Shown here: positions 9,604 to 23,400 of the stretch, one piece after another
Numbering within the stretch: position 1 is the first letter of the stretch
How the letters are laid out: every line of letters begins with the position of its first letter
NCBI GenBank assembly: GCA_933228895.1
Contig: OW121858.1
Location: 26,001,859-26,065,858, forward strand
Length of the DNA: 64,000 bases
Origin: Platycnemis pennipes
Lineage: Eukaryota; Arthropoda; Insecta; Odonata; Platycnemididae
Reading direction: 5' to 3'
Translations under genes and position numbers: made by a program
Notes under the pieces: model-generated
Seen by the model: only the letters and a program-made list of their open reading frames with translations
What the model was told of the DNA's origin: nothing
Database searches by the model: none

Positions 9604-12600
9604 GTGCCGTTCCCTGGATTCGAACCTGGGACCTTCACTTCCGCAGCTCGGTGTTTATCCACTCCGCCACTCTCCCCCCACCTCCTTTCCCCTTATTTTC
9701 TCGTTTATTCCATTTTCCCTGTTTTTTATTAAGTTGCGTTCCCTGGATTCAAACCTTGGACCTGCACTTCCGTAGCTCGGTCATTATCCACTCCGCCACT
9801 CTCCCCCCACCTCCTTTCCTCTTATTTTCCCCTTTATTCCATTTTCCTTCTTTTTTTATTAAGTGCCGTTCCCTGGATTTGAACCTGGGACCTTCACTTC
9901 CGCAGCTCAGTGTTTATACACTCCGCCACTCTCCCCCCCCACATCTTTTCCCCATATTTTCTCTTTTATTTTATTTTCCCTCTTTTATTATTAGATTCCG
10001 TTCCCTGGATTCGAACCTGGGACCTTCACTTCCGCAGCTCGGTGTTTATCCACTCCGCCACTCTCCCACCACATCCTTTCCCCTTATTTTCTCTTTTATT
10101 CCATTTTCCCTCTTTTTTTATTAAATGCCGTTCCCTGGATTCGAACCTGGGACCTTCACTTCCGCAGCTCGGTGTTTATCCACTCCGCCACTCTCCCCCC
10201 ACCTCTTTTCCCCTTATTTTCTCTTTTATTCCATTTTCCCTCTTTTTTTAATAAATGCCGTTCCCTGGATTTGAACCTGGGACCTTCACTTCCGCAGCTC
10301 GGTGTTTATCCACTCCGCCACTCTCCCCCCACCTCCTTTCCCCTTATTTTCTCTTTTATTCCATTTTCCCTGTTTTTTTATTAAGTTGCGTTCCCTGGAT
10401 TCGAACCTGGGACCTTCACTTCCGCAGCTCGGTGTTTATCCACTCCGCCACTCTCCCCCCACCTCCTTTCCTCTTATTTTCCCCTTTATTCCATTTTCCT
10501 TCTTTTTTTATTAAGTGCCGTTCCCTGGATTTGAACCTGGGACCTTCACTTCCGCAGCTCAGTGTTTATACACTCCGCCACTCTCCCCCCACATCTTTTC
10601 CCCATATTTTCTCTTTTATTTTATTTTCCCTCTTTTATTATTAGATTCCGTTCCCTGGATTCGAACCTGGGACCTTCACTTCCGCAGCTCGGTGTTTATC
10701 CACTCCGCCACTCTCCCACCACCTCCTTTCCCCTTATTTTCTCTTTTATTCCATTTTCCTTCTTTTTTATTAAGTGCCGTTCCCTGGATTCGAACCTGGG
10801 ACCTTCACTTCCGCAGCTCAGTGTTTATCCACTCCGCCACTCTCCCCCCACATCCTTTCCCCATATTTTCTCTTTTATTTTATTTTCCCTCTTTTATTAT
10901 TAGATTACGGTCCCTGGATTCGAACCTGGGACCTTCACTTCCGCAGCTCGGTGTTTATCCACTCCACCACTCTCCCACCACCTCCTTTCCCCTTATTTTC
11001 TCTTTTATTCCATTTTCCCTCTTTTTTTATTAAATGCCGTTCCCAGGATTCGAACCTGGGACCTTCACTTCCGCAGCTCGGTGTTTATCCACCCCGCCAC
11101 TCTCCCCCCACCTCCTTTCCCCTTATTTTCTCTTTTATTCCATTTTCCCTCTTTTTTTATTAAATGACGTTCCCTGGATTCGAACCTGGGACCTTCACTT
11201 CCGCAGCTCGGTGTTTATCCACTCCGCCACAATCCCCCCACCTCCTTTCCTCTTATTTTCTCTTTTATTACATTTCCCCTCTTTTATTACTAAGTACCGT
11301 TCCCTGGATTCGGACCTGGGACCTTCACTTCCGCAGCTCGGTGTTTATCCACTCCGCCACTCTCCCCCCACCTCCTTTCCCCTTATTTTCTCTTTTATTC
11401 CATTTTCCCACTTTTTTTATTAAGTGCCGTTCCCTGGATTCGAACCTGGGAACTTCACTTCCGCAGCTCGGTGTTTATCCACTCCGCCACTCTCCCCCCA
11501 CCTCCTTTCCCCTTATTTTCTCTTTTATTCCATTTTCCCTCTTTTTTTATTAAGTGCCGTTCCCTGGATTCGAACCTGGGACCTTCACTTCCGCATCTCG
11601 GTGTTTATCCACTCCGCCACTCTCCCCCCACCTCCTTTCCCGTTATTTTCTCGTTTATTCCATTTTCCCTTTTTTTTTATTAAGTGCCGTTCCCTGGATT
11701 CGAACCTGGGACCTTCACTTCCGCAGCTCGGTGTTTATCCACTCCGCCACTCTCCCCCCACCTCCTTTCCCCTTATTTTCTCTTTTATTCCATTTTCCCT
11801 CTTTTTTTATTAAGTGCCGTTCCCTGGATTCGAACCTGGGACCTTCACTTCCGCAGCTCGGTGTTTATCCACTCCGCCACTCTCCCCCCACCTCCTTTCC
11901 CCTTATTTTCTCTTTTATTCCATTTTCCCTCTTTTTTTATTAAATGCCGTTCCCAGGATTCGAACCTGGGACCTTCACTTCCGCAGCTCGGTGTTTATCC
12001 ACCCCGCCACTCTCCCCCCGCCTCCTTTCCCCTTATTTTCTCTTTTATTCCATTTCCCTCTTTTTTTATTAAATGCCGTTCCCTGGATTCGAACCTGGGA
12101 CCTTCACTTCCGCAGCTCGGTGTTTATCCACTCCGCCACTCTCCCCCCACCTCCTTTCCCCTTATTTTCTCTTTTATTCCATTTTCCCTCTTTTTTTATT
12201 AAATGACGTTCCCTGGATTCGAACCTGGGACCTTCACTTCCGCAGCTCGGTGTTTATCCACTCCGCCACAATCCCCCCACCTCCTTTCCTCTTATTTTCT
12301 CTTTTATTACATTTTCCCTCTTTTATTACTAAGTGCCGTTCCCTGGATTCGGACCTGGGACCTTCACTTCCGCAGCTCGGTGTTTATCCACTCCGCCACT
12401 CTCCCCCCACCTCCTTTCCCCTTATTTTCTCTTTTATTCCATTTTCCCACTTTTTTTATTAAGTGCCGTTCCCTGGATTCGAACCTGGGAACTTCACTTC
12501 CGCAGCTCGGTGTTTATCCACTCCGCCACTCTCCCCCCACCTCCTTTCCCCTTATTTTCTCTTTTATTCCATTTTCCCTCTTTTTTTATTAAGTGCCGTT

Positions 12601-15357
12601 CCCTGGATTCGAACCTGGGACCTTCACTTCCGCAGATCGGTGTTTATCCACTCTGCCACTCTCCCCCCACCTCCTTTCCCCTTATTTTCTCGTTTATTCC
12701 ATTTTCCCTGTTTTTTATTAAGTTGCGTTCCCTGGATTCAAACCTTGGACCTTCACTTCCGTAGCTCGGTGTTTATCCACTCCGCCACTCTCCCCCCACC
12801 TCCTTTCCTCTTATTTTCCCCTTTATTCCATTTTCCTTCTTTTTTTATTAAGTGCCGTTCCCTGGATTTGAACCTGGGACCTTCACTTCCGCAGCTCAGT
12901 GTTTATACACTCCGCCACTCTCCCCCCACATCTTTTCCCCATATTTTCTCTTTTATTTTATTTTCCCTCTTTTATTATTAGATTCCGTTCCCTGGATTCG
13001 AACCTGGGACCTTCACTTCCGCAGCTCGGTGTTTATCCACTCCGCCACTCTCCCACCACATCCTTTCCCCTTATTTTCTCTTTTATTCCATTTTCCCTCT
13101 TTTTTTATTAAATGCCGTTCCCTGGATTCGAACCTGGGACCTTCACTTCCGCAGCTCGGTGTTTATCCACTCCGCCACACTCCCCCCACCTCTTTTCCCC
13201 TTATTTTCTCTTTTATTCCATTTTCCCTCTTTTTTTAATAAATGCCGTTCCCTGGATTTGAACCTGGGACCTTCACTTCCGCAGCTCGGTGTTTATCCAC
13301 TCCGCCACTCTCCCCCCACCTCCTTTCCCCTTATTTTCTCTTTTATTCCATTTTCCCTGTTTTTTTATTAAGTTGCGTTCCCTGGATTCGAACCTGGGAC
13401 CTTCACTTCCGCAGCTCGGTGTTTATCCACTCCGCCACTCTCCCCCCACCTCCTTTCCCCTTATTTTCTCTTTTATTCCATTTTCCTTCTTTTTTATTAA
13501 GTGCCGTTCCCTGGATTCGAACCTGGGACCTTCACTTCCGCAGCTCAGTGTTTATCCACTCCGCCACTCTCCCCCCACATCCTTTCCCCATATTTTCTCT
13601 TTTATTTTATTTTCCCTCTTTAATTATTAGATTCCGTTCCCTGGATTCGAACCTGGGACCTTCACTTCCGCAGCTCGGTGTTTATCCACTCCACCACTCT
13701 CCCACCACCTCATTTCCCCTTATTTTCTCTTTTATTCCATTTTCCCTCTTTTTTTATTAAATGCCGTTCCCAGGATTCCAACCTGGGACCTTCACTTCCG
13801 CAGCTCGGTGTTTATCCACCCCGCCACTCTCCCCCCACCTCCTTTCCCCTTATTTTCTCTTTTATTCCATTTTCCCTCTTTTTTTATTAAATGACGTTCC
13901 CTGGATTCGAACCTGGGACCTTCACTTCCGCAGCTCGGTGTTTATCCACTCCGCCACAATCCCCCCACCTCCTTTCCTCTTATTTTCTCTTTTATTACAT
14001 TTTCCCTCTTTTATTACTAAGTGCCGTTCCCTGGATTCGGACCTGGGACCTTCACTTCCGCAGCTCGGTGTTTATCCACTCCGCCACTCTCCCCCCACCT
14101 CCTTTCCCCTTATTTTCTCTTTTATTCCATTTTCCCACTTTTTTTATTAAGTGCCGTTCCCTGGATTCGAACCTGGGAACTTCACTTCCGCAGCTCGGTG
14201 TTTATCCACTCCGCCACTCTCCCCCCACCTCCTTTCCCCTTATTTTCTCTTTTATTCCATTTTCCCTCTTTTTTTATTAAGTGCCGTTCCCTGGATTCGA
14301 ACCTGGGACCTTCACTTCCGCAGCTCAGTGTTTATCCATTCCGCCACTCTACCCCCCTATCCTTTCCCCATATTTTCTCTTTTATTCCATTTTCCCCCTT
14401 TTATTATTAGATGCCGTTCCCTGGATTCGAACCTGGGACCTTCACTTCCGCAGCTCGGTGTTTATCCACTCCGCCACTCTCCCACCACCTCCTTTCCCCT
14501 TATTTTCTCTTTTATTCCATTTTCCCTCTTTTTTTATTAAGTGCCGTTCCCTGGATTCGAAACTGGGAACTTCACTTCCGCAGCTTGGTGTTTATCCACT
14601 CCGCCACTCTCCCCCCACCTCCTTTCCTCCTATTTTCTCTTTTATTCCATTTTCCCTCTTTTATTATTAAGTGCCGTTCCCTGGATTCGAACCTGGGACC
14701 TTCACTTCCGCAGCTCGGTGTTTATCCACTCCGCCACTCTCCCCCCACCTCCTTTCCCCTTATTTTCTCTTTTATTCCATTTTCCCTCTTTTATTATTAA
14801 GTGCCGTTCCCTGGATTCGAACCTGGGACCTTCACTTCTGCAGCTCGGTGTTTATCCACTCCGCCACTCTCCCCCCACCTCCTTTCCCCTTATTTTCTCT
14901 TTTATTCTATTTTCCCTCTTTTTTTAATAAATGCCGTTCCCTGGATTCGAACCTGGGACCTTCACTTCCGCCCCCACCTCCTTTCCCCTTATTTTCTCTT
15001 TTATTCCATTTTCCCTCTTTTTTTATTAAGTGCCGTTCCCTGGATTCGAACCTGGGACCTTCCGGTGTTTATCCACTCCGCCACTCTCCCCCCACCTCAT
15101 TTCCCCTTATTTTCTTTTTTATTCCATTTTCCCTCTTTTATTATTAAGTGCCGTTCCCTGGATTCGAACCTGGGACCATCACTTCCGCAGCTTGGTGTTT
15201 ATCCACTCCGCCACTCTCCCCCCACCCCCTTTCCCCTTATTTTCTCTTTTATTCCATTTTCCCTCTTTTTTTATTATGTGCCGTTCCCTGGATTCGAACC
15301 TGGGACCTTCACTTCCGCAGCTCGGTGTTAATCCACTCCGCCACTCTCCCCCCACCT

Positions 15358-17970
15358 CCTTTCCCCTTATTTTCTCTTTTATTCCATTTTCCCTCTTTTT
15401 TTATTAAGTGCCGTTCCCTGGATTCGAACCTGGGACCTTCACTTCCGCAGCTCGGTGTTTATCCACTCCGCCACTCTCACCCCACCTCCTTTCCCCTTAT
15501 TTTCTCTTTTATTCCATTTTCCCTCTTTTTTTATTAAGTGCCGTTCCCTGGATTCGAACCCGGGACCTTCACTTCCGCAGTTCGTTGTTTATCCACATCG
15601 CCACTCTCCCCCCACCTCCTTTCCCCTTATTTTCTCTTTTATTCCATTTTCCCGCTTTTATTATTAAGTGCCGTTCCCTGGATTCGAGCCTGGGACCTTC
15701 ACTTCCGCAGCTCGGTGTTTATCCACTCCGCCACTCTCCCCCCACCTCCTTTCCCGTTATTTTCTCGTTTATTCCATTTTCCCTTTTTTTTATTAAGTGC
15801 CGTTCCCTGGATTCGAACCTGGGACCTTCACTTCCGCAGCTCGGTGTTTATCCACTCTGCCACTCTCCCCCCACCTCCTTTCCCCTTATTTTCTCTTTTA
15901 TTCCATTTTCCCTGTTTTTTTATTAAGTTGCGTTCCCTGGATTCGAACCTGGGAACTTCACCACCGCAGCTCGGTGTTTATCCACTCCGCCACTCTCCCC
16001 CCACCTCCTTTCCTCTTATTTTCTCTTTTATTCCATTTTCCCTGTTTTTTTATTAAGTTGCGTTCCCTGGATTCAAACCTTGGACCTTTACTTCCGCAGC
16101 TCGGTGTTTATCCACTCCGCCACTCTCCCCCCACCTCCTTTCCCCTTATTTTCTCTTTTATTCCATTTTCCCTGTTTTTTTATTAAGTGGCGTTCCCTTG
16201 ATTCGAACCTGGGACCTTCACTTCCGCAGCTCGGTGTTTATCCACTCCGCCACTCTCCCCCCACATTCTTTCCTCCTATTTTCTCTTTTATTCCATTTTC
16301 CCTCTTTTATTATTAAGTGCCGTTTCCTGGATTCGAACCTGGGACCTTCACTTCCGGGCTCGGTGTTTATCCACTACGCCACTCTCCCCCCACCTCCTTT
16401 CCACTTATTTTCTCTTTTATTCCATTTTCCCTCTTTTATTATTAAGTGCCGTTCCCTGGATTCGAACCTGGGACCTTCACTTCCGCAGCTCGGTGTTTAT
16501 CCACTCCGCCACTCTCCCCCCACCTCCTTTCCCCTTATTTTCTCTTTTATTCCATTTTCCCTCTCTTTTTATTAAGTGCCGTTCCCTGGATTCGAACCTG
16601 GGACCTTCACTTCCGCAGCTCGGTGTTTATCCACTACGCCACTCTCCCCCCACCTCCTTTCCCCTTATTTTCTCTTTTATTCCATTTTCCCTCTTTTTTT
16701 ATTAAGTGCCGTTCCCTGGATTCGAACCTGGGAACTTCACTTCCGCAGCTCGGTGTTTATCCACTCCGCCACTCTCCCCCCACCTCCTTTCCCATTTTTT
16801 TCTCTTTTATTTCATTTTCCCTCTTTTTTTATTAACTGCCGTTCCCTGGATTCGAACCTGGGACCTTCACTTCCGCAGCTCCGTGTTTATCCACTCCGCC
16901 ATTCTACCCCCACCTCCTTTCCCAATATTTTCTCTTTTATTCCATTTTCCCTCTTTTATTATTAGATGCCGCTCCCTGGATTCGAACCTGGGACCTTCAC
17001 TTCCGCAGCTCGGTGTTTATCCACTACGCCACTCTCCCCCCACCTCCTTTCCACTTATTTTCTCTTTTATTCCATTTTCCCTCTTTTATTATTAAGTGCC
17101 GTTCCCTGGATTCGAACCTGGGACCTTCACTTCCGCAGCTCGGTGTTTATCCACTCCGCCACTCTCCCCCCACCTCCTTTCCCCTTATTTTCTCTTTTAT
17201 TCCATTTTCCCTCTTTTTTTATTAAGTGCCGTTCCCTGGATTCGAACCTGGGACCTTCACTTCCGCTGCTCGGTGTTTATCCACTCCGCCACTCTCCCCC
17301 CACCTCATTTCCCCTTATTTTCTCTTTTATTCCATTTTCCCTCTTTTATTATTAAGTGCCGTTCCCTGGATTCGAACCTGGGACCTTCACTTCCGCAGCT
17401 CGGTGTTTATCCACTCCGCCACTCTCCCCCCACCTCCTTTCCCCTTATTTTCTCTTTTATTCCATTTTCCCTCTTTTATTATTAAGTGCCGTTCCCTGGA
17501 TTCGAACCTGGGACCTTCACTTCCGCAGCTCGGTGTTTATCCACTCTGCCACTCTCCCCCCACCTCCTTTCCCCTTATTTTCTCGTTTATTCCATTTTCC
17601 CTGTTTTTTTATTAAGTTGCGTTCCGTGTATTCAAACCTTGGACCTTCACTTCCGTAGCTCGGTGTTTATCCACTCCGCCACTCTCCCCCCACCTCCTTA
17701 CCTCTTATTTTCCCCTTTATTCCATTTTCCTTCTTTTTTTATTAAGTGCCGTTCCCTGGATTTGAACCTGGGACCTTCACTTCCGCAGCTCAGTGTTTAT
17801 ACACTCCGCCACTCTCCCCCCACATCCTTTCCCCATATTTTCTCTTTTATTTTATTTTCCCTCTTTTATTATTAGATTCCGTTCCCTGGATTCGAACCTG
17901 GGACCTTCACTTCCGCAGCTCGGTGTTTATCCACTCCGCCACAATCCCCCCACCTCCTTTCCTCTTATTT
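15358..17970. repeat. 2.6-kb block recurring at 36,363-38,975 (offset 21,005)
   Basis: Shared markers include CGAACCCGGGACC with CAGTTCGTTGTTTATCCACATCG near 15,556-15,600, CACCACCGCAGC near 15,959, GTGGCGTTCCCTTGATTCG near 16,187-16,205, CACTTCCGGGCTCGG near 16,351, CCCATTTTTTTC near 16,791 and CCGCTGCTCGG near 17,264. I noticed one substitution: G at 17,626 against C at 38,631. The block is also present at 26,229-28,841 as part of the 10.87-kb duplication. Confidence 0.83.
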
Positions 17971-19087
17971 TCTCTTTTATTACATTTCCCCTCTTTTATT
18001 ACTAAGTACCGTTCCCTGGATTCGGACCTGGGACCTTCACTTCCGCAGCTCGGTGTTTATCCACTCCGCCACTCTCCCCCCACCTCCTTTCCCCTTATTT
18101 TCTCTTTTATTCCATTTTCCCACTTTTTTTATTAAGTGCCGTTCCCTGGATTCGAACCTGGGAACTTCACTTCCGCAGCTCGGTGTTTATCCACTCCGCC
18201 ACTCTCCCCCCACCTCCTTTCCCCTTATTTTCTCTTTTATTCCATTTTCCCTCTTTTTTTATTAAGTGCCGTTCCCTGGATTCGAACCTGGGACCTTCAC
18301 TTCCGCATCTCGGTGTTTATCCACTCCGCCACTCTCCCCCCACCTCCTTTCCCGTTATTTTCTCGTTTATTCCATTTTCCCTTTTTTTTTATTAAGTGCC
18401 GTTCCCTGGATTCGAACCTGGGACCTTCACTTCCGCAGCTCGGTGTTTATCCACTCCGCCACTCTCCCCCCACCTCCTTTCCCCTTATTTTCTCTTTTAT
18501 TCCATTTTCCCTCTTTTTTTATTAAGTGCCGTTCCCTGGATTCGAACCTGGGACCTTCACTTCCGCAGCTCGGTGTTTATCCACTCCGCCACTCTCCCCC
18601 CACCTCCTTTCCCCTTATTTTCTCTTTTATTCCATTTTCCCTCTTTTTTTATTAAATGCCGTTCCCAGGATTCGAACCTGGGACCTTCACTTCCGCAGCT
18701 CGGTGTTTATCCACCCCGCCACTCTCCCCCCGCCTCCTTTCCCCTTATTTTCTCTTTTATTCCATTTCCCTCTTTTTTTATTAAATGCCGTTCCCTGGAT
18801 TCGAACCTGGGACCTTCACTTCCGCAGCTCGGTGTTTATCCACTCCGCCACTCTCCCCCCACCTCCTTTCCCCTTATTTTCTCTTTTATTCCATTTTCCC
18901 TCTTTTTTTATTAAATGACGTTCCCTGGATTCGAACCTGGGACCTTCACTTCCGCAGCTCGGTGTTTATCCACTCCGCCACAATCCCCCCACCTCCTTTC
19001 CTCTTATTTTCTCTTTTATTACATTTTCCCTCTTTTATTACTAAGTGCCGTTCCCTGGATTCGGACCTGGGACCTTCACTTCCGCAG
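17269..19087. repeat. 14-mer higher-order repeat, 1,819 bp (copy 1; partial copy 2 at 19,088-20,404)
   Basis: Fourteen monomers (14 x 130 minus 1) form a higher-order unit. The order includes the GTTCCGTGTATTC unit, the TTACCTCTTATTTTCC unit, the TATACACTCC unit, the CCACAATCC unit, the GTACCGTTCC unit, the CCGCATCTCGG unit and the CCCAGG/CACCCCGCC unit. The second copy is cut after about 1,317 bp, where the block changes to the CCACTACGCC monomers that precede block A. Confidence 0.85.
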
Positions 19088-20453
19088 CTCGGTGTTTATC
19101 CACTCCGCCACTCTCCCCCCACCTCATTTCCCCTTATTTTCTCTTTTATTCCATTTTCCCTCTTTTATTATTAAGTGCCGTTCCCTGGATTCGAACCTGG
19201 GACCTTCACTTCCGCAGCTCGGTGTTTATCCACTCCGCCACTCTCCCCCCACCTCCTTTCCCCTTATTTTCTCTTTTATTCCATTTTCCCTCTTTTATTA
19301 TTAAGTGCCGTTCCCTGGATTCGAACCTGGGACCTTCACTTCCGCAGCTCGGTGTTTATCCACTCTGCCACTCTCCCCCCACCTCCTTTCCCCTTATTTT
19401 CTCGTTTATTCCATTTTCCCTGTTTTTTTATTAAGTTGCGTTCCGTGTATTCAAACCTTGGACCTTCACTTCCGTAGCTCGGTGTTTATCCACTCCGCCA
19501 CTCTCCCCCCACCTCCTTACCTCTTATTTTCCCCTTTATTCCATTTTCCTTCTTTTTTTATTAAGTGCCGTTCCCTGGATTTGAACCTGGGACCTTCACT
19601 TCCGCAGCTCAGTGTTTATACACTCCGCCACTCTCCCCCCACATCCTTTCCCCATATTTTCTCTTTTATTTTATTTTCCCTCTTTTATTATTAGATTCCG
19701 TTCCCTGGATTCGAACCTGGGACCTTCACTTCCGCAGCTCGGTGTTTATCCACTCCGCCACAATCCCCCCACCTCCTTTCCTCTTATTTTCTCTTTTATT
19801 ACATTTCCCCTCTTTTATTACTAAGTACCGTTCCCTGGATTCGGACCTGGGACCTTCACTTCCGCAGCTCGGTGTTTATCCACTCCGCCACTCTCCCCCC
19901 ACCTCCTTTCCCCTTATTTTCTCTTTTATTCCATTTTCCCACTTTTTTTATTAAGTGCCGTTCCCTGGATTCGAACCTGGGAACTTCACTTCCGCAGCTC
20001 GGTGTTTATCCACTCCGCCACTCTCCCCCCACCTCCTTTCCCCTTATTTTCTCTTTTATTCCATTTTCCCTCTTTTTTTATTAAGTGCCGTTCCCTGGAT
20101 TCGAACCTGGGACCTTCACTTCCGCATCTCGGTGTTTATCCACTCCGCCACTCTCCCCCCACCTCCTTTCCCGTTATTTTCTCGTTTATTCCATTTTCCC
20201 TTTTTTTTTATTAAGTGCCGTTCCCTGGATTCGAACCTGGGACCTTCACTTCCGCAGCTCGGTGTTTATCCACTCCGCCACTCTCCCCCCACCTCCTTTC
20301 CCCTTATTTTCTCTTTTATTCCATTTTCCCTCTTTTTTTATTAAGTGCCGTTCCCTGGATTCGAACCTGGGACCTTCACTTCCGCAGCTCGGTGTTTATC
20401 CACTACGCCACTCTCCCCCCACCTCCTTTCCACTTATTTTCTCTTTTATTCCA

Positions 20454-23400
20454 TTTTCCCTCTTTTATTATTAAGTGCCGTTCCCTGGATTCGAACCTGG
20501 GACCTTCACTTCCGCAGCTCGGTGTTTATCCACTCCGCCACTCTCCCCCCACCTCCTTTCCCCTTATTTTCTCGTTTATTCCATTTTCCCTGTTTTTTAT
20601 TAAGTTGCGTTCCCTGGATTCAAACCTTGGACCTGCACTTCCGTAGCTCGGTCATTATCCACTCCGCCACTCTCCCCCCACCTCCTTTCCTCTTATTTTC
20701 CCCTTTATTCCATTTTCCTTCTTTTTTTATTAAGTGCCGTTCCCTGGATTTGAACCTGGGACCTTCACTTCCGCAGCTCAGTGTTTATACACTCCGCCAC
20801 TCTCCCCCCCCACATCTTTTCCCCATATTTTCTCTTTTATTTTATTTTCCCTCTTTTATTATTAGATTCCGTTCCCTGGATTCGAACCTGGGACCTTCAC
20901 TTCCGCAGCTCGGTGTTTATCCACTCCGCCACTCTCCCACCACATCCTTTCCCCTTATTTTCTCTTTTATTCCATTTTCCCTCTTTTTTTATTAAATGCC
21001 GTTCCCTGGATTCGAACCTGGGACCTTCACTTCCGCAGCTCGGTGTTTATCCACTCCGCCACTCTCCCCCCACCTCTTTTCCCCTTATTTTCTCTTTTAT
21101 TCCATTTTCCCTCTTTTTTTAATAAATGCCGTTCCCTGGATTTGAACCTGGGACCTTCACTTCCGCAGCTCGGTGTTTATCCACTCCGCCACTCTCCCCC
21201 CACCTCCTTTCCCCTTATTTTCTCTTTTATTCCATTTTCCCTGTTTTTTTATTAAGTTGCGTTCCCTGGATTCGAACCTGGGACCTTCACTTCCGCAGCT
21301 CGGTGTTTATCCACTCCGCCACTCTCCCCCCACCTCCTTTCCTCTTATTTTCCCCTTTATTCCATTTTCCTTCTTTTTTTATTAAGTGCCGTTCCCTGGA
21401 TTTGAACCTGGGACCTTCACTTCCGCAGCTCAGTGTTTATACACTCCGCCACTCTCCCCCCACATCTTTTCCCCATATTTTCTCTTTTATTTTATTTTCC
21501 CTCTTTTATTATTAGATTCCGTTCCCTGGATTCGAACCTGGGACCTTCACTTCCGCAGCTCGGTGTTTATCCACTCCGCCACTCTCCCACCACCTCCTTT
21601 CCCCTTATTTTCTCTTTTATTCCATTTTCCTTCTTTTTTATTAAGTGCCGTTCCCTGGATTCGAACCTGGGACCTTCACTTCCGCAGCTCAGTGTTTATC
21701 CACTCCGCCACTCTCCCCCCACATCCTTTCCCCATATTTTCTCTTTTATTTTATTTTCCCTCTTTTATTATTAGATTACGGTCCCTGGATTCGAACCTGG
21801 GACCTTCACTTCCGCAGCTCGGTGTTTATCCACTCCACCACTCTCCCACCACCTCCTTTCCCCTTATTTTCTCTTTTATTCCATTTTCCCTCTTTTTTTA
21901 TTAAATGCCGTTCCCAGGATTCGAACCTGGGACCTTCACTTCCGCAGCTCGGTGTTTATCCACCCCGCCACTCTCCCCCCAACTCCTTTCCCCTTATTTT
22001 CTCTTTTATTCCATTTTCCCTCTTTTTTTATTAAATGACGTTCCCTGGATTCGAACCTGGGACCTTCACTTCCGCAGCTCGGTGTTTATCCACTCCGCCA
22101 CAATCCCCCCACCTCCTTTCCTCTTATTTTCTCTTTTATTACATTTCCCCTCTTTTATTACTAAGTACCGTTCCCTGGATTCGGACCTGGGACCTTCACT
22201 TCCGCAGCTCGGTGTTTATCCACTCCGCCACTCTCCCCCCACCTCCTTTCCCCTTATTTTCTCTTTTATTCCATTTTCCCACTTTTTTTATTAAGTGCCG
22301 TTCCCTGGATTCGAACCTGGGAACTTCACTTCCGCAGCTCGGTGTTTATCCACTCCGCCACTCTCCCCCCACCTCCTTTCCCCTTATTTTCTCTTTTATT
22401 CCATTTTCCCTCTTTTTTTATTAAGTGCCGTTCCCTGGATTCGAACCTGGGACCTTCACTTCCGCATCTCGGTGTTTATCCACTCCGCCACTCTCCCCCC
22501 ACCTCCTTTCCCGTTATTTTCTCGTTTATTCCATTTTCCCTTTTTTTTTATTAAGTGCCGTTCCCTGGATTCGAACCTGGGACCTTCACTTCCGCAGCTC
22601 GGTGTTTATCCACTCCGCCACTCTCCCCCCACCTCCTTTCCCCTTATTTTCTCTTTTATTCCATTTTCCCTCTTTTTTTATTAAGTGCCGTTCCCTGGAT
22701 TCGAACCTGGGACCTTCACTTCCGCAGCTCGGTGTTTATCCACTCCGCCACTCTCCCCCCACCTCCTTTCCCCTTATTTTCTCTTTTATTCCATTTTCCC
22801 TCTTTTTTTATTAAATGCCGTTCCCAGGATTCGAACCTGGGACCTTCACTTCCGCAGCTCGGTGTTTATCCACCCCGCCACTCTCCCCCCGCCTCCTTTC
22901 CCCTTATTTTCTCTTTTATTCCATTTCCCTCTTTTTTTATTAAATGCCGTTCCCTGGATTCGAACCTGGGACCTTCACTTCCGCAGCTCGGTGTTTATCC
23001 ACTCCGCCACTCTCCCCCCACCTCCTTTCCCCTTATTTTCTCTTTTATTCCATTTTCCCTCTTTTTTTATTAAATGACGTTCCCTGGATTCGAACCTGGG
23101 ACCTTCACTTCCGCAGCTCGGTGTTTATCCACTCCGCCACAATCCCCCCACCTCCTTTCCTCTTATTTTCTCTTTTATTACATTTTCCCTCTTTTATTAC
23201 TAAGTGCCGTTCCCTGGATTCGGACCTGGGACCTTCACTTCCGCAGCTCGGTGTTTATCCACTCCGCCACTCTCCCCCCACCTCCTTTCCCCTTATTTTC
23301 TCTTTTATTCCATTTTCCCACTTTTTTTATTAAGTGCCGTTCCCTGGATTCGAACCTGGGAACTTCACTTCCGCAGCTCGGTGTTTATCCACTCCGCCAC

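Larger units (their letters stand above)
6130..9633. repeat. Block B, first copy (recurs at 11,674-15,177 and 22,545-26,048)
   Basis: About 3.5 kb is repeated at offset 5,544 and again at a further 10,871. Markers are CCCCCCGCCTCC near 6470, CCGCAGATCGG near 7090, CTTTAATTATTAGATTCC near 8075, CTACCCCCCTATCC near 8806 and the two deletion units at 9387-9603. The match with the second copy stops at 9,634, where GGGACCTTC is replaced by GGGACCATC. Confidence 0.87.
9583..20404. repeat. 10.87-kb duplication, copy 1
   Basis: This 10.8-kb segment is repeated at offset 10,871 as the next block (20,454-31,275), with only about 50 bp between the matching parts, so it is in effect a tandem duplication of about 83 monomers. 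It contains block A, block B, the divergent region around 15-17 kb and 1.7 copies of the 14-mer higher-order repeat. The left limit is where CTTTTTTATTCC (9,571-9,582) differs from its counterpart; the right limit is CCACTACGCC at 20,401-20,410, against CCACTCCGCC in copy 2. Confidence 0.9.
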